Shown here in pieces: positions 26,783-35,456 of a stretch of 64,000 nucleotides of DNA. Below the pieces are notes generated by a model. The model was not told where the DNA came from and made no database searches. It saw only the letters and a program-made list of their open reading frames with translations. Numbering within the stretch: position 1 is the first letter of the stretch; every line of letters starts with the position of its first letter. The position numbers and the translations under genes are program-made. This DNA comes from an uncultured Lentisphaerota bacterium (lineage in GTDB: Bacteria > Verrucomicrobiota > Kiritimatiellia > CAIQIC01). The stretch lies in assembly GCA_903912445.1 (NCBI GenBank), contig CAIWHP010000182.1:1-64000 (forward strand), given 5' to 3'.

Positions 26783-28213
26783 ATGAAGATATCGCTCTTG
26801 GTGAGTAGCGTGATGGGCAGCGTTTTGCTGGCAACCGGCGCGGCTTGGGCCGGGCCAACGATCAAGCCTTTCGACTCCGCTCAGGGCAGGCCCAACATCG
26901 TCTTCATTTTCGCGGACGACCTCGCATCCTATGAACTCGGCTGCTACGGCGGGAAAAATGTGGCCACGCCGAACCTGGACCGGCTGGCGGGGCAGGGGAT
27001 GCGCTTCACGCAGATGTTCGCTTCGGAGGCGATGTGCGTGCCGATCCGCTCCTCGCTCTACACCGGTCTGTTTCCCGTGCGGAACGGCGCGTGCCGGAAT
27101 CACGAGGCGGTCAAGCCGGGGACGAAGAGCGTGCCGCACTATCTCGAACCGCTGGGCTACCGCGTTGGGCTGACCGGCAAGTTTCATGTGCGGCCACCGG
27201 CGACATTTCCATTTACCAGCGTTTCCGGGTTTGAGCCGAACTGCACCGCCCTGACGGCCAGCTACGATGTGGCCGGTATCCGCCAGTTCATGACGCAGAA
27301 CCCGGCGCAGCCGTTCTGCCTGTTCGTCTGCTCGACGTTGCCGCACGCGCCATGGACGGCGGGCGACGCCACGCGCTTCCCACCGGAAAAACTCACACTG
27401 CCGCCGATCTGGCCGGATACGCCGGAGTTGCGCACGGCGTTCTCGAAATACTGTGCCGAGGTCGAGGCGCTCGACCAGCAGGTCGGGCAGGTGCTCAAAA
27501 CGCTGGACGAAACCGGCGCGGCGCAGAACACGCTTGTCTTCTTCGGCGGCGAGCAGGGCGCGCAATTCCCCGGCGAGAAGTGGACGCTGTTTGCGCCGGG
27601 CGTGCGCAGCGCCCTGCTGGTCCGCTGGCCGGGGCACATCAAGGCGGGCGCCGTCTCCGATGCCATCACGCACTATGAGGATGTGCTGCCGACCATGATC
27701 GCAGCCGCCGGCGGGACGCCGCCGGACAATTTGGACGGCCGCAGCTTTCTGCCTGTGTTGACTGGAGCGAAGACGGAGCACCGTGAGTTTGCCTTTGGCG
27801 TCCACAACAACGTGCCCGAGGGGCGGCCCTATCCGATCCGCAGCATCCGCTCGCGCGACTACAAGCTGATCCTGAACCTCGCGCCGGAGCAGCCCTATCA
27901 TGAGAAGCACGTGATGGACATCGACCGCGAGAATTACTGGAAGGCGACCGCCGCCGCGGCCGCGCACGATCCGGCGGTGGCGCGGCCGCTGGAGCGGTTT
28001 CTGAAGCGCCCGCCCGTCGAGCTCTATGCGGTGAGCAAGGATCCGTGGGAGCTGGAGAATCTCGCGGAACGGCCGGAGTTGGCGCCCGTCCGCCGCGACT
28101 TGGAGGCCAAGCTGCGCGCGTGGATGCAGGAGCAAGGCGACACTGGCGCGGCACTCGACGTGGAACAGCCGCAGCCGGCCAAGCAGAAAAAGAAAAAAGG
28201 AAAGTCGCCATGA
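26783..28213 (+). CDS. Secreted sulfatase (S1 family) with in-frame repeat after the signal peptide
   Basis: This 476-residue protein starts at 26783 (signal MKISLLVSSVMGSVLLATGA). Between the signal and the core PNIVFIFADDLASYELGCYG lies KPFDSAQGR, encoded by a repeat element (26867-26890). The active-site motif is C85-V-P-I-R: Cys, Pro and Arg are kept and Ser is Ile. GKFHVRP replaces GKWHLG, and FFGGEQG stands in place of the usual SDNGG, so some metal-site residues differ. It resembles heparan-N-sulfatase-like members, and activity is likely but less certain than for its neighbours. It has a lysine-rich tail (KQKKKKGKSP). The stop overlaps the next ATG. Confidence 0.88.
   Translation: MKISLLVSSVMGSVLLATGAAWAGPTIKPFDSAQGRPNIVFIFADDLASYELGCYGGKNVATPNLDRLAGQGMRFTQMFASEAMCVPIRSSLYTGLFPVRNGACRNHEAVKPGTKSVPHYLEPLGYRVGLTGKFHVRPPATFPFTSVSGFEPNCTALTASYDVAGIRQFMTQNPAQPFCLFVCSTLPHAPWTAGDATRFPPEKLTLPPIWPDTPELRTAFSKYCAEVEALDQQVGQVLKTLDETGAAQNTLVFFGGEQGAQFPGEKWTLFAPGVRSALLVRWPGHIKAGAVSDAITHYEDVLPTMIAAAGGTPPDNLDGRSFLPVLTGAKTEHREFAFGVHNNVPEGRPYPIRSIRSRDYKLILNLAPEQPYHEKHVMDIDRENYWKATAAAAAHDPAVARPLERFLKRPPVELYAVSKDPWELENLAERPELAPVRRDLEAKLRAWMQEQGDTGAALDVEQPQPAKQKKKKGKSP
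26867..26890 (+). repeat. PFDSA-type repeat element, short copy
   Basis: CCTTTCGACTCCGCTCAGGG plus GCAGG, translated as PFDSAQGR directly before the sulfatase domain. It resembles the widespread 'CTTCGAC...CTCAGGGCAGG' type of genomic repeat (from memory). Confidence 0.8.
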
Positions 28214-29655
28214 GGACGCACCTCAAGCTGGGGCTGGCGTTGCTGGCCGCGGGGCTGTTGGTGGGCGCGCGCGCGGAAAACGCCAGGCCCAACATCCTGT
28301 TCATCGCCATTGATGACCTGCGCGACTGGGTCCATTACCTCGGCGTCAACCAGCAGGTCAAGACGCCCAACCTCGATCGGCTCGCGGCGCGTGGTGTCGC
28401 GTTCACGCGCGCCTACTGCGCCTCGCCGCTGTGCAATCCGTCGCGCGCGGCGCTGTTGAGCGGGATGCGGCCCGGCTCCACCGGTATCTATGGCAACAAC
28501 ATTGACTGGCGGAAAGTGGTACCGGCTGATGCGCCGACGCTGCCGCTGCACTTCAAGAACAACGGCTACTATGTGGCGGGCGCCGGCAAGATTTATCACG
28601 ACAGCATGCGCCGCGACTCGGATTGGACCGACTATCTGCCCAAGAAGAGCGGCGGCGACGAAGACGACCCGTTGGACAAGGCGCAGTTGAAGGCTTCCCG
28701 CAGCGGTGTCCACCGGGTCGCGCCGGACGTGAGCAACATCAAGCTCGGCCCCATCGCCGGCGGCGACGAGACCATGGAGGACTTCCACTCGGTGGATTAC
28801 ATCGTCAAAAAGCTCGGAGAAAAGCGCGATCAGCCTTTCTTTCTCGCCTGCGGCCTGCACAAGCCGCACCTCTCGTGGACCGTGCCGCAGAAATACTTCG
28901 ACCTCTATCCGTTGGACTCGATCGTGCTGCCGAAAATTCTGGCGCCCGACCTCGACGATGTCCCGCCCATCGGCGTGCAGTTCGCCAGGCGGCACGAGCA
29001 CGATGGGATTGTGCGGGAGGGCAAGTGGAAAGAATGCGTACAGGCCTACCTGGCGACGATCACCTTCTGCGATGCGATGATCGGCCGGCTGCTCGACGGC
29101 CTCGACAAGAGCGGGCATACCAACGACACGCTCATCTGCTGCTGGAGCGACCACGGCTGGCATCTCGGCGAGAAGCTGCACTGGCACAAGTCCACGCTCT
29201 GGGAGGAAGGCACGCGTGCGCCGCACATCTGGGTCGTGCCCGGCCTGACCAAGGCCGGCGGTGCGTGCAACCGGCCCGTGGACCACATGAACATCTACCC
29301 GACGCTCTGCGAACTCGCCGGGCTGCCGGCGCCGAAACATCTGCAGGGCGTCAGCATGCAGCCGTTGCTGGCCGATCCGGCCGCGGCATGGGACCGGCCG
29401 GCGGTGACGACGTTCCAACTCAACAACCACACCGTGCGCACGGAGCGCTGGCGCTATATCCACTATGCCGATGGCGGCGAGGAACTCTACGATCACACCA
29501 AGGACCCGCTCGAGTGGACCAACCTCGCCAAGGACGAGCAGTTCGCTGCCGTGAAGGCGGAACTCGCCAAATGGCTGCCGAAGGAAAATGTGCCGCTACT
29601 TGGTGTGGAGGCCAAAGCGAAGAAGGAAAAGAAGAACAAACCCAAGAAACGTTGA
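28210..29655 (+). CDS. Secreted sulfatase (iduronate-2-sulfatase-like)
   Basis: This 481-residue protein starts at 28210, where ATGA overlaps the previous stop and a Sec signal (LALLAAGLLVGARAE) follows. The core PNILFIAIDDLRDWVHYLG and C75-N-P-S-R in LCNPSRAALLSG are typical of iduronate-2-sulfatase-like members. So are GKIYHDS, FFLACGLHKPHLSW and SDHGWHLGEKLHWHKSTLWE, where His and Lys line the sulfate pocket. It would remove 2-O-type sulfates from a uronic acid or a comparable sugar, though subfamily does not prove substrate. The gene at 36182 is a paralogue. The tail is lysine-rich. Confidence 0.92.
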   Translation: MRTHLKLGLALLAAGLLVGARAENARPNILFIAIDDLRDWVHYLGVNQQVKTPNLDRLAARGVAFTRAYCASPLCNPSRAALLSGMRPGSTGIYGNNIDWRKVVPADAPTLPLHFKNNGYYVAGAGKIYHDSMRRDSDWTDYLPKKSGGDEDDPLDKAQLKASRSGVHRVAPDVSNIKLGPIAGGDETMEDFHSVDYIVKKLGEKRDQPFFLACGLHKPHLSWTVPQKYFDLYPLDSIVLPKILAPDLDDVPPIGVQFARRHEHDGIVREGKWKECVQAYLATITFCDAMIGRLLDGLDKSGHTNDTLICCWSDHGWHLGEKLHWHKSTLWEEGTRAPHIWVVPGLTKAGGACNRPVDHMNIYPTLCELAGLPAPKHLQGVSMQPLLADPAAAWDRPAVTTFQLNNHTVRTERWRYIHYADGGEELYDHTKDPLEWTNLAKDEQFAAVKAELAKWLPKENVPLLGVEAKAKKEKKNKPKKR

Positions 29656-29660
29656 CGTCC

Positions 29661-29666
29661 AAGGAG
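29661..29666 (+). promoter_or_regulatory. Ribosome binding site AAGGAG that fixes a TTG start
   Basis: AAGGAG lies 8 bases before TTG at 29675. No ATG lies in frame between this site and the signal peptide, so the TTG is the best start for the following sulfatase. Confidence 0.75.
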
Positions 29667-29674
29667 ACAACCTC

Positions 29675-31300
29675 TTGAAGAAAACGGCTCTGACATTTCT
29701 GCTTATCAGCCTGCTGGGCGCAGCCGGCGCGGAAACCAGCAGGCCTTTCGACTCCGCTGGTTCGACCCCTCGACTTGGCTCGGGGCAGGCTCCGCTCACC
29801 ACAGGTCAAGGCAGGCCGAATATCGTCTTCATCCTCGCCGACGACCTTGGCTACGGCGATGTCGGTTGCTATGGCGCGGTGAAGGTGAAGACGCCGCATA
29901 TCGACCGGCTGGCGCGTGAAGGACGCCGCTTCACGGATGCGCATGCGGCCTCCGCTGTCTGCACGCCATCGCGCTATGCTCTGCTCACGGGGCAGTATCC
30001 GTTCCGCAAGAATTTGTGGGGACCGATCATGAACCAGAGTCCGCTCGTGATCGAAACCTCGCGCACGACCATCGCCGGCCTGCTGCACCGCCAGGGTTAT
30101 GCGACGGCGTGTTTCGGTAAATGGCACCTGGGCTTCGGCTCCACACCCAAACCGGACTGGAACGCAGAACTCAAACCGGGACCGTTGGAGGTCGGCTTCG
30201 ATCATTTCTTCGGCATCCCTGTCGTGAGCAGCCATCCGCCGTTTGTCTGGGTGGAAAACCATCGCGTCGTCGGCCTCGATCCCGCCGACCCTTTGGTGTA
30301 TGGCGGCACGCCGCCCACACAGCCGTTTCCTGAAAAGATGCTGGCACCGGCCGTTTCCGGCGGCAAGGCCGCGCACGCGCTCTACCGGGATGAGCAACTC
30401 GGCACCGTGCTGACGGAGAAAGCGACCGCGTGGTTGCGAGCCCGGGGCGGGGCACCGTTCTTCCTCTACCTCGCCACGCCGCACATCCATCACCCGTTCA
30501 CGCCGGGGCCGAAGTTCAAGGGTACGAGCCAGTGCGGACGCTATGGCGATTTCATTCAGGAACTCGACGGGATGGTCGGCGAAGTCCTGCGCACGCTCGA
30601 CAAACTGCAACTCGCCGACCACACGCTGGTCATTCTCACGAGCGACAATGGCGGCATGTTGAACCAGGGCGGGCAGGATGCTTGGGCTGCCGGACACCGC
30701 CTCAATGGCCCGCTGCTCGGTTTCAAGTTCGACGCATGGGAAGGCGGTCATCGCGTTCCGTTCCTCGCGCGCTGGCCGGGGAAGATCGAGGCCAACTCCG
30801 TGTCGGACCAGCTTATCTGTCACGTGGACATGCTCGCCACGTTTGCGGCGCTGACGGGCGGCAACCTGGCGGACAACGAGGGCCCGGACAGCATAAATGT
30901 CCTGCCCGCGCTGGTCGGCCGGCCGGACAAACCCGTGCGCGACCATGTCGTGCTGGCCCCGCAGCGACCGCAAAACCTCGCCATCCGGCAGGGCCGATGG
31001 TTGTATATCGGCGCGCAAGGCGGCGGCGGCTTTGGCGGGACAAAACCGGGCAACCATGCGCTCGGCGGGCCGGCGGCGCTGAAGTTCACCGGCGAGGTGA
31101 ACAGCGACATCGAGGATGGCCGCATCAAACCCGACGCGCCTGCCGCCCAGCTTTATGATCTGGCGAGCGATCCCTCGCAAACCCGCAATGTGATCCGCGA
31201 GCATCCCGATGTTGCCGAACAATTGCGTCAACGACTGGACGCCTGTGGCGTCAAAAACCAGTCGCCCGAACCGAAGAAACGCACCAAAAAAGGCCGCTAA
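29675..31300 (+). CDS. Secreted arylsulfatase-like sulfatase with TTG start and in-frame repeat
   Basis: This 541-residue protein starts at TTG 29675, supported by AAGGAG 8 bases upstream and a Sec signal (LTFLLISLLGAAGAE). Residues about 24-48 (starting PFDSAGSTPRLGSGQA) come from a repeat element at 29744-29816. The domain then begins at PNIVFILADDLGYGDVGCYG. The site is canonical: C96-T-P-S-R in VCTPSRYALLTG, with GKWHLGFG and TSDNGG. The next gene is a close paralogue sharing WVENHRVVGLDP and PLExGFD, so this pair is a tandem duplication. Substrate unknown. A lysine-rich C-terminus (PKKRTKKGR) is present. Confidence 0.91.
   Translation: MKKTALTFLLISLLGAAGAETSRPFDSAGSTPRLGSGQAPLTTGQGRPNIVFILADDLGYGDVGCYGAVKVKTPHIDRLAREGRRFTDAHAASAVCTPSRYALLTGQYPFRKNLWGPIMNQSPLVIETSRTTIAGLLHRQGYATACFGKWHLGFGSTPKPDWNAELKPGPLEVGFDHFFGIPVVSSHPPFVWVENHRVVGLDPADPLVYGGTPPTQPFPEKMLAPAVSGGKAAHALYRDEQLGTVLTEKATAWLRARGGAPFFLYLATPHIHHPFTPGPKFKGTSQCGRYGDFIQELDGMVGEVLRTLDKLQLADHTLVILTSDNGGMLNQGGQDAWAAGHRLNGPLLGFKFDAWEGGHRVPFLARWPGKIEANSVSDQLICHVDMLATFAALTGGNLADNEGPDSINVLPALVGRPDKPVRDHVVLAPQRPQNLAIRQGRWLYIGAQGGGGFGGTKPGNHALGGPAALKFTGEVNSDIEDGRIKPDAPAAQLYDLASDPSQTRNVIREHPDVAEQLRQRLDACGVKNQSPEPKKRTKKGR
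29744..29816 (+). repeat. PFDSA-type repeat element, long copy
   Basis: This 73-bp copy begins CCTTTCGACTCCGCTGG and ends GGTCAAGGCAGG. It shares both ends with the copy at 37788-37835 and has an extra internal segment (CGACTTGGCTCGGGGCAGG). It is in frame, directly before the sulfatase core. Confidence 0.82.
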
Positions 31301-32757
31301 TGAAACACCTGCTATCTGTCCTTGCCCTGCTGCTAACGCCGTTGGCCGCGCTCGCAGAAACCGCCAAACCCAACATCGTCTTCATCCTCGCCGACGACAT
31401 CGGCTACGGCGATCTTGGCTGCTACGGCGCGACGAAGATCAAGACGCCGGTGCTCGACCGGTTCGCGAAGGAAGGCCGGCGGTTCACCGACGCACACTCG
31501 CCCGCCGCGGTTTGCACGCCGACGCGCTACGCGTTCATGACCGGCGAGTACGCGTTTCGCAAGCAGGGCACCGGCATCCTGCCGGGCATCGCGGGCCTGA
31601 TCGTCGCGCCTGGTCGCATGACCGTTCCCGGCATGCTCAAGCTCGCCGGCTATACGACGGGCGTCGTCGGCAAGTGGCACCTCGGGCTCGGCACGACGCC
31701 GACCGACTACAACACAGAGATCAAGCCCGGCCCGCTGGAGATCGGCTTCGACTACGCGTGGCTGCTACCCGCCACGGGCGACCGCACGCCCTGCGTCTGG
31801 GTCGAGAACCACCGCGTGGTCGGCCTCGATCCCAAGGATCCCATCAAGCTCGACTACTCCGTCCAGCGCGGCGAACCGCGCTCCTTCGTCAACGGCATCC
31901 CGCGCATCGGCGAGCAGGTGGGCGGCAAGGCGGCGCTGTGGAAAGATGACGAGATCTGCGATGTGCTTGCCGGCAAGGCCGTGACGTTCATCGAGAAGAA
32001 TAAGGACAAGCCTTTCTTCCTCTACCTCGCCACGCACGACATCCATGTGCCGCGCGTGCCCAACGCGCGCTTCAAGGGCCAAAGCCAAGCGGGTGTCCGC
32101 GGTGATTGTGTGCAGTCGTTCGATTGGACGGTTGGTCAGGTGCTCGCCGCGCTCGACCGGCTCAAGCTCACGGATAACACACTGGTTATTGTCACCAGCG
32201 ATAACGGTGGTGTGCTTGACAACAACGGCCCCGACAAGGAGCACGGCATCGGTTCGCCGGAGGCGAACAACGGCCACCTGCACAACGGCATGCTCCGTGG
32301 CGGCAAGGGCAGCCCCTTTGAGGGTGGCACGCGTGTGCCGTTCCTCGCGCGCTGGCCCGGGCATATTCCGCAGGGCGATTCCGCCGCGCTCATCTGCCAT
32401 GTGGACATGCTCGCGAGCTTCGCGGCGCTCACCGGCCAGAAGCTCCCCGACACCGCGGGCCCGGACAGCTTCGATGTGCTGCCCGCGCTGCTCGGCGGCA
32501 CGACCGGCCGCGAAACGCTGGTCGAGCATGGCGGCGTGCTCGCGCTGCGCCAAGGGACCTGGAAGCTGATCCCGCCGGCCGAGGGCGCCAAGGCCAAGAA
32601 AAACAAGAAGCGCGGCACGGGTCCGGATGCGCAGCTCTATAACCTTGCCAACGACCTCGGCGAAACCAAGAATGTCGCCGCCGAGCATCCGGACCGTGTG
32701 CGGGAAATGACCGCTGTGTTGGACCGGATACGCGAGCAGGGAAGGAGCCGTCCATGA
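31300..32757 (+). CDS. Secreted arylsulfatase-like sulfatase (tandem paralogue of the 29675 gene)
   Basis: This 485-residue protein's ATG shares one base with the preceding TAA. The Sec signal is LSVLALLLTPLAALAE, then PNIVFILADDIGYGDLGCYG. The site is C72-T-P-T-R (Thr for Ser) in VCTPTRYAFMTG, with GKWHLGLG and TSDNGG. The protein matches the preceding one in WVENHRVVGLDP, the sulfatase linker and the C-terminal layout, but has no repeat insert after its signal, which shows what the uninterrupted junction looks like. It is expected to be a glycan sulfatase outside the cytoplasm. ATGA overlap with the next gene. Confidence 0.92.
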   Translation: MKHLLSVLALLLTPLAALAETAKPNIVFILADDIGYGDLGCYGATKIKTPVLDRFAKEGRRFTDAHSPAAVCTPTRYAFMTGEYAFRKQGTGILPGIAGLIVAPGRMTVPGMLKLAGYTTGVVGKWHLGLGTTPTDYNTEIKPGPLEIGFDYAWLLPATGDRTPCVWVENHRVVGLDPKDPIKLDYSVQRGEPRSFVNGIPRIGEQVGGKAALWKDDEICDVLAGKAVTFIEKNKDKPFFLYLATHDIHVPRVPNARFKGQSQAGVRGDCVQSFDWTVGQVLAALDRLKLTDNTLVIVTSDNGGVLDNNGPDKEHGIGSPEANNGHLHNGMLRGGKGSPFEGGTRVPFLARWPGHIPQGDSAALICHVDMLASFAALTGQKLPDTAGPDSFDVLPALLGGTTGRETLVEHGGVLALRQGTWKLIPPAEGAKAKKNKKRGTGPDAQLYNLANDLGETKNVAAEHPDRVREMTAVLDRIREQGRSRP

Positions 32758-34406
32758 GCGTTGTGAAAAAGGCAGTGGTGGTGTTGGGCGTGTTGGGCTG
32801 TGCGCTGGGCATGGCGACTGCGGCCGAGACGGCCGCAAAGAAACCTAACATCGTCTTCTGTTTTGCCGATGACTGGGGGCGCTACGCCAACTGCTACGCG
32901 GCGCTCGATGCGCGGCCGACGATCAATGCGCTGCTGACGACGCCGAACATTGACCGGGTCGCCCGCGAGGGCGTGCTCTTCCGCAGCGCGTTCGTCACCG
33001 CGCCGAGCTGCACGCCCTGCCGCAGCTCGCTGCTGTCGGGGCAGTATTTCTTCCGCACGGGCCGCGGCGCGATCCTGCAGGGCGCGCTCTGGGATGCCGC
33101 CATCCCGAGCTACCCGCTGCTGCTGCGCGACGCGGGCTATCACCTCGGCAAGAGCTACAAGGTCTGGAGCCCGGGCGCGCCGACCGATGCGCCCTACGGC
33201 GGCCAGCAGCACGCCTATGAGAAGGCCGGGCGCGACTACAATAACTTCTCCGAGAATGTTTCGGCGCTCGTGCGCGGCGGCTCGAGCTTCGCCGACGCGA
33301 AAGAAAAAATGCTCGCCCAGGTGCGCGGAAATTTCGATGCATTCCTCGCGGACCGCAAGCCGGGCCAGCCGTTCTGCTACTGGTTCGGGCCGACCCTGAC
33401 GCACCGCGCCTACGAGAAGGATTCCGGCAAGGCGTTGTGGGGTTTCGACCCCGAAGCGCTCAAGGGCCGGCTGCCGAAGTTCATGCCCGACGTGCCCGAG
33501 GTCCGCGCCGATGTCACCGACTACATGGGCGAAATCCAGGCCTGGGATGCCGGCATCGGCGTCATCATCGAGCGGCTGCGCGCGAGCGGCGAGCTCGATA
33601 ACACCATCCTTGTCATCAGCGGGGATCACGGCATGCCCGGCGTCCCCGGCGGCAAGTGCAACCTCTACGACCACGGCGTCGCCGTCGCGCTGCTCGTGCG
33701 CGGGCCGGGCATCAAGGGCGGGCGCGTCGTGGATGATTTCGTCAACCTGATGGACCTCGCGCCGACGTTCTGCGAAATCGGCGGCGTCAAGCCGCCCGCG
33801 GTGATGACCGGCCGCAGCTTCCTCGACGTGCTGCGCTCCGAACAGGGGGGGCAGGTGGACCCGGCGCGTACGGGTGTCGTCACCGGCCGCGAGCGGCACG
33901 TGGCCGCCGCGCGGGAGGGCAACCTGCCGTACCCGCAGCGCTCGCTGCGCACGCGTGACTTCCTCTACATCCACAACTTTGCGCCCGACCGCTGGCCGAT
34001 GGGCAAGCCGAATTTCACCAGCAAGGCGGACATGCAGCCGGTTGACCACAACACGTTCGCCGCGTTTGCCGATATGGATGCCAGCCCGACGAAGACCTGG
34101 CTGGTGCACCAGTTCGGCGAGGAAGACTGGGAATGGCACTATAACTACGCCTTCGGCAAACGCCCGGGCGAGGAGCTCTATGACTTGCGCAAGGACCCGG
34201 ACGAGGTGCTGAACGTCGCCGCCGATCCCGCCTATGCCCCGCAGAAGCGCGAGCTGGCGGCACGGCTGCAGAAAATCCTCACCGACGCCGGCGACCCGCG
34301 CGTCATCGGCGACGGCCAGACCTTCGAACGCTCGCCCTTCACCGATCCCGAGCCGACCGGGCCTGAAAAAAGAGCCACCAAGGCCGCGCGGAAGCAGAGC
34401 AAGTAA
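32754..34406 (+). CDS. Secreted sulfatase (sulfamidase-like, S1)
   Basis: This 550-residue protein has an N-terminal signal (VVVLGVLGCALGMATAAE) and then PNIVFCFADDWGRYANCYA. The active-site motif is C86-T-P-C-R in SCTPCRSSLLSG: the residue after Pro is Cys rather than Ser. The minimal C-x-P-x-R is intact, so maturation to formylglycine is still plausible. GDHGMPG and KSYKVWSPG replace the usual SDNGG/GKWHLG forms, as in sulfamidase-like subfamilies. It ends with a basic tail (KRATKAARKQSK). It overlaps the preceding stop by 4 bp; the following gene is a URO-D-like protein 15 bp away. Confidence 0.9.
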   Translation: MSVVKKAVVVLGVLGCALGMATAAETAAKKPNIVFCFADDWGRYANCYAALDARPTINALLTTPNIDRVAREGVLFRSAFVTAPSCTPCRSSLLSGQYFFRTGRGAILQGALWDAAIPSYPLLLRDAGYHLGKSYKVWSPGAPTDAPYGGQQHAYEKAGRDYNNFSENVSALVRGGSSFADAKEKMLAQVRGNFDAFLADRKPGQPFCYWFGPTLTHRAYEKDSGKALWGFDPEALKGRLPKFMPDVPEVRADVTDYMGEIQAWDAGIGVIIERLRASGELDNTILVISGDHGMPGVPGGKCNLYDHGVAVALLVRGPGIKGGRVVDDFVNLMDLAPTFCEIGGVKPPAVMTGRSFLDVLRSEQGGQVDPARTGVVTGRERHVAAAREGNLPYPQRSLRTRDFLYIHNFAPDRWPMGKPNFTSKADMQPVDHNTFAAFADMDASPTKTWLVHQFGEEDWEWHYNYAFGKRPGEELYDLRKDPDEVLNVAADPAYAPQKRELAARLQKILTDAGDPRVIGDGQTFERSPFTDPEPTGPEKRATKAARKQSK

Positions 34407-34421
34407 CCGCCGGCTGCACTC

Positions 34422-35456
34422 ATGGGCATGACGTCACGAGAGCGAGTGCTGGCCGCGTTGCGGCATGAGCAGCCCGACCGCACGCCGCGCGATTTCTGGG
34501 CGGAGCCGCCGGCCTGGCAGCGCCTGTTCGCGCACGTCGGACACACCGACAAAGACAGGTTGCTCGATGCACTCGGCGTGGACGTGCGGCACCTGGAGGC
34601 GCCCGCGCCGGCGGAGCAGGCCCTCGGCGGCGGCCTGTTCCAGAATTTCTGGGGCGAGCGGTACATCTACCAGCATACCCCGTGGGGGCCGATGCGCGAG
34701 GACGCCAAGGGCGCGCTCGCCGGGGCCGAAAGCTTTGCCGCGCTGGAAAAGTTCCCGTGGCCTTCGCCGGACTGCCTGGACCGCTCGCAGCTCAAGGCCC
34801 AGTGCCGGCGCCACGCGGACCGCGCCCTGCTGTACGGTTTTGCCGATATCTGGCAGCGCCCCGCTCTGGTGCGCGGCTGGGAGGGCATGTTCCTCGACAT
34901 GGCCGAGCGGCCGGACTGGGCGCACTTCCTCTCGCGCAAGTTCACCGACTTTTACCGCGAGGATTACACGCGCGCGGCGGAGCTCACGCAGGGGCGCATC
35001 GATCTCTACCTCGTCATCAGCGACCTGGGCAGCCAGGGCGGGCCGCTGATTTCCCTGACGATGTTTCGCGAGTTCATCGCACCCTATTTGAAGGAGCTCT
35101 GCGACTGCATCCACGGGCTGGGCGGGCGGGCGCTCTACCACAGCTGCGGCATGATCCGGCCATTCATCCCCGAACTCATCGCGTGCGGAGTGGATGTGCT
35201 CGATCCGATCCAGCCGACGGGGCCTGAGATGCAGCCGGAGAGCCTCAAGCGCGAGTTCGGCGGACGCCTGAGTTTCCATGGCGGCATCGACATGCAAAAC
35301 CTCCTGCCGAAAGGGACGCCCGCCGAGGTGGCCGCCGAGGCGCGGCGGTACGGCGAGGTGCTCGGCCGGGATGGCGGCTATATTCTCGGCCCCGCGCACC
35401 TCTTCCAGCCCGATGTCCCGCCGGAAAACATCCTGGCCCTGTATGGGAACGACTAA
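34422..35456 (+). CDS. Uroporphyrinogen-decarboxylase-like (URO-D/methyltransferase) protein
   Basis: This 344-residue protein has no signal peptide, so it is cytoplasmic, unlike nearly all its neighbours. It opens with the family signature MTSRERVLAALRHEQPDRTP and continues as a TIM barrel with DLGSQGGPLISLTMFREFI, GGRALYHSCGMIRPFIPELI, GVDVLDPIQP and LSFHGGIDMQNLLP. HSCG followed by an Asp and a conserved His/Cys site is typical of MtaA/CmuA-like methyltransferases rather than true HemE. This could be a methyl-transfer or demethylation enzyme for sugar or methoxy groups; that role is inference. A second ATG at 34428 is an alternative start. Confidence 0.75.
   Translation: MGMTSRERVLAALRHEQPDRTPRDFWAEPPAWQRLFAHVGHTDKDRLLDALGVDVRHLEAPAPAEQALGGGLFQNFWGERYIYQHTPWGPMREDAKGALAGAESFAALEKFPWPSPDCLDRSQLKAQCRRHADRALLYGFADIWQRPALVRGWEGMFLDMAERPDWAHFLSRKFTDFYREDYTRAAELTQGRIDLYLVISDLGSQGGPLISLTMFREFIAPYLKELCDCIHGLGGRALYHSCGMIRPFIPELIACGVDVLDPIQPTGPEMQPESLKREFGGRLSFHGGIDMQNLLPKGTPAEVAAEARRYGEVLGRDGGYILGPAHLFQPDVPPENILALYGND

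Noticed and set aside
34422-35456. True uroporphyrinogen decarboxylase (hemE)
   Set aside because: Only general URO-D family motifs are seen, and the sulfatase context and HSCG motif fit the methyltransferase-like branch better.
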